This document shows positions 6,650 through 7,097 of a DNA stretch of 7,097 bases, one piece after another (positions within the stretch are counted from its first letter, which is position 1; every line of letters starts with the position of its first letter). The notes below the pieces were generated by a model. It had not been told where the DNA came from. It saw only the letters and a list, made by a program, of their open reading frames with translations, and did not search any database. The position numbers and the translations under genes were made by a program. The DNA lies in assembly GCA_003242495.1 (NCBI GenBank), contig QGUO01000179.1:1-7097 (forward strand), written 5' to 3'. Origin of the DNA: Pseudomonadota bacterium (GTDB taxonomy: Bacteria > Pseudomonadota > Gammaproteobacteria > Steroidobacterales > Steroidobacteraceae).

Positions 6650-7097
6650 CCGGTCGCTGCGCGCAGTCGCGACATCAGCAGGTGACCCAGCCCCACCCAC
6701 AGCAACGCCACCGCCACCCACTGCCAGAACGCGAAACTCAGCCACACAGGGATCCCGAGCTCGCGCCAGGCGACATCCACCCATCCCACATCGCGCTGCC
6801 CCAGCCAGAGCAACGCCTGCCCGACCCCAATCGCCACGAGCGGCACACACACGAGCAGTGCCGGCCACACGAACCGCATGTCGTGACGCATGCGTTCGCC
6901 GTACAGCCCGACGATGCCGACGTACAAGCCAAGGAAGGTCAGGACGGCGATGAGCTCATGCGCCTTGTAGACGAGATCAGAGAGATGGAAGATGAAGAAA
7001 CGCTCCGTGCCCAGGAGCGCGCCGCAGATCAGGCCGGTCCGCAAAGCGACGATGGGGATGCGTGGTCGCGTGCCGCCCGGCTCGGGTGCCCCCAGAC
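6628..7097 (-). CDS. Multi-pass membrane protein, unknown function (5' end probably outside window)
   Basis: The minus-strand frame is open from the right edge to a TGA at 6630-6628, giving at least 156 codons. Hydrophobic segments are visible at about 31-49, 59-81 and 99-124, counted from a TTG at 7044. A further partly hydrophobic stretch precedes them, so three or four membrane helices are likely. Trp and Leu are abundant and the tail is basic (SRLRAATGYGRRFR), which suggests a cytoplasmic C-terminus. I do not recognise the family. The TTG at 7044 has no ribosome site, and the frame continues 17 codons upstream (for example TRPRIPIVA) without a stop or a better start, so the true start is probably beyond the edge. 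Its last 22 bases overlap the end of the TPR gene on the opposite strand. Confidence 0.7.
   Translation of the reverse strand, partial: LGAPEPGGTRPRIPIVALRTGLICGALLGTERFFIFHLSDLVYKAHELIAVLTFLGLYVGIVGLYGERMRHDMRFVWPALLVCVPLVAIGVGQALLWLGQRDVGWVDVAWRELGIPVWLSFAFWQWVAVALLWVGLGHLLMSRLRAATGYGRRFR

Noticed and set aside
6640..6653. CCGGC-CATA-GCCGG stem as an intrinsic terminator
   Set aside because: The stem is only five pairs, has no T-run on either strand and lies within coding sequence.
1..7097. CRISPR array, insertion sequence, tRNA, toxin-antitoxin or recognised defence genes
   Set aside because: No regularly spaced repeats, transposase motifs, tRNA-like cloverleaf or nuclease/NTPase motifs were seen on reading both strands.

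Overview
The window is GC-rich, densely coding bacterial DNA. The gene set is a fold-type I aminotransferase tail, an alpha/beta hydrolase, a secreted S9 peptidase with a Gram-negative-type signal peptide, an outer-membrane-type lipoprotein, a membrane-anchored TolB-like/TPR protein and two small multi-pass membrane proteins. This fits a Gram-negative proteobacterium. I lean towards a Xanthomonadales/Steroidobacter-like gammaproteobacterium from general resemblance, but nothing here proves the lineage. No rRNA, tRNA, CRISPR array, insertion sequence or phage gene is visible.

Layout. Positions 1-401 hold the 3' end of a class V (cysteine desulfurase-like/isopenicillin-N-epimerase-like) PLP aminotransferase. 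Positions 447-857 encode a four-helix membrane protein of unknown function. A strong GC hairpin at 874-912 separates it from a convergent alpha/beta-hydrolase gene (922-1773, minus strand). In that protein the nucleophile and histidine positions appear to be replaced by Gln and Asn. A divergent intergenic region (1774-1943) carries a good sigma70-like promoter for the plus-strand cluster. The cluster contains a DPP5-like S9 peptidase (1944-4067), a lipoprotein with a short C-terminal beta-helix-like domain (4064-5068, ATGA overlap) and a membrane-anchored TolB-like/TPR protein (5123-6649). A convergent minus-strand membrane-protein gene overlaps the cluster's 3' end and runs off the right edge (6628-7097).

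How the genes may work together. The three plus-strand genes form a probable operon. All three products are predicted to act in or face the cell envelope: a periplasmic or secreted peptidase, an outer-membrane lipoprotein and an inner-membrane-anchored TPR scaffold. The peptidase function is well supported. The roles of the other two, and any joint role, are inference. The left-hand genes look like unrelated housekeeping or accessory genes. The most unusual points are the apparently inactivated alpha/beta hydrolase and the unnamed lipoprotein/TPR pair linked to the peptidase.
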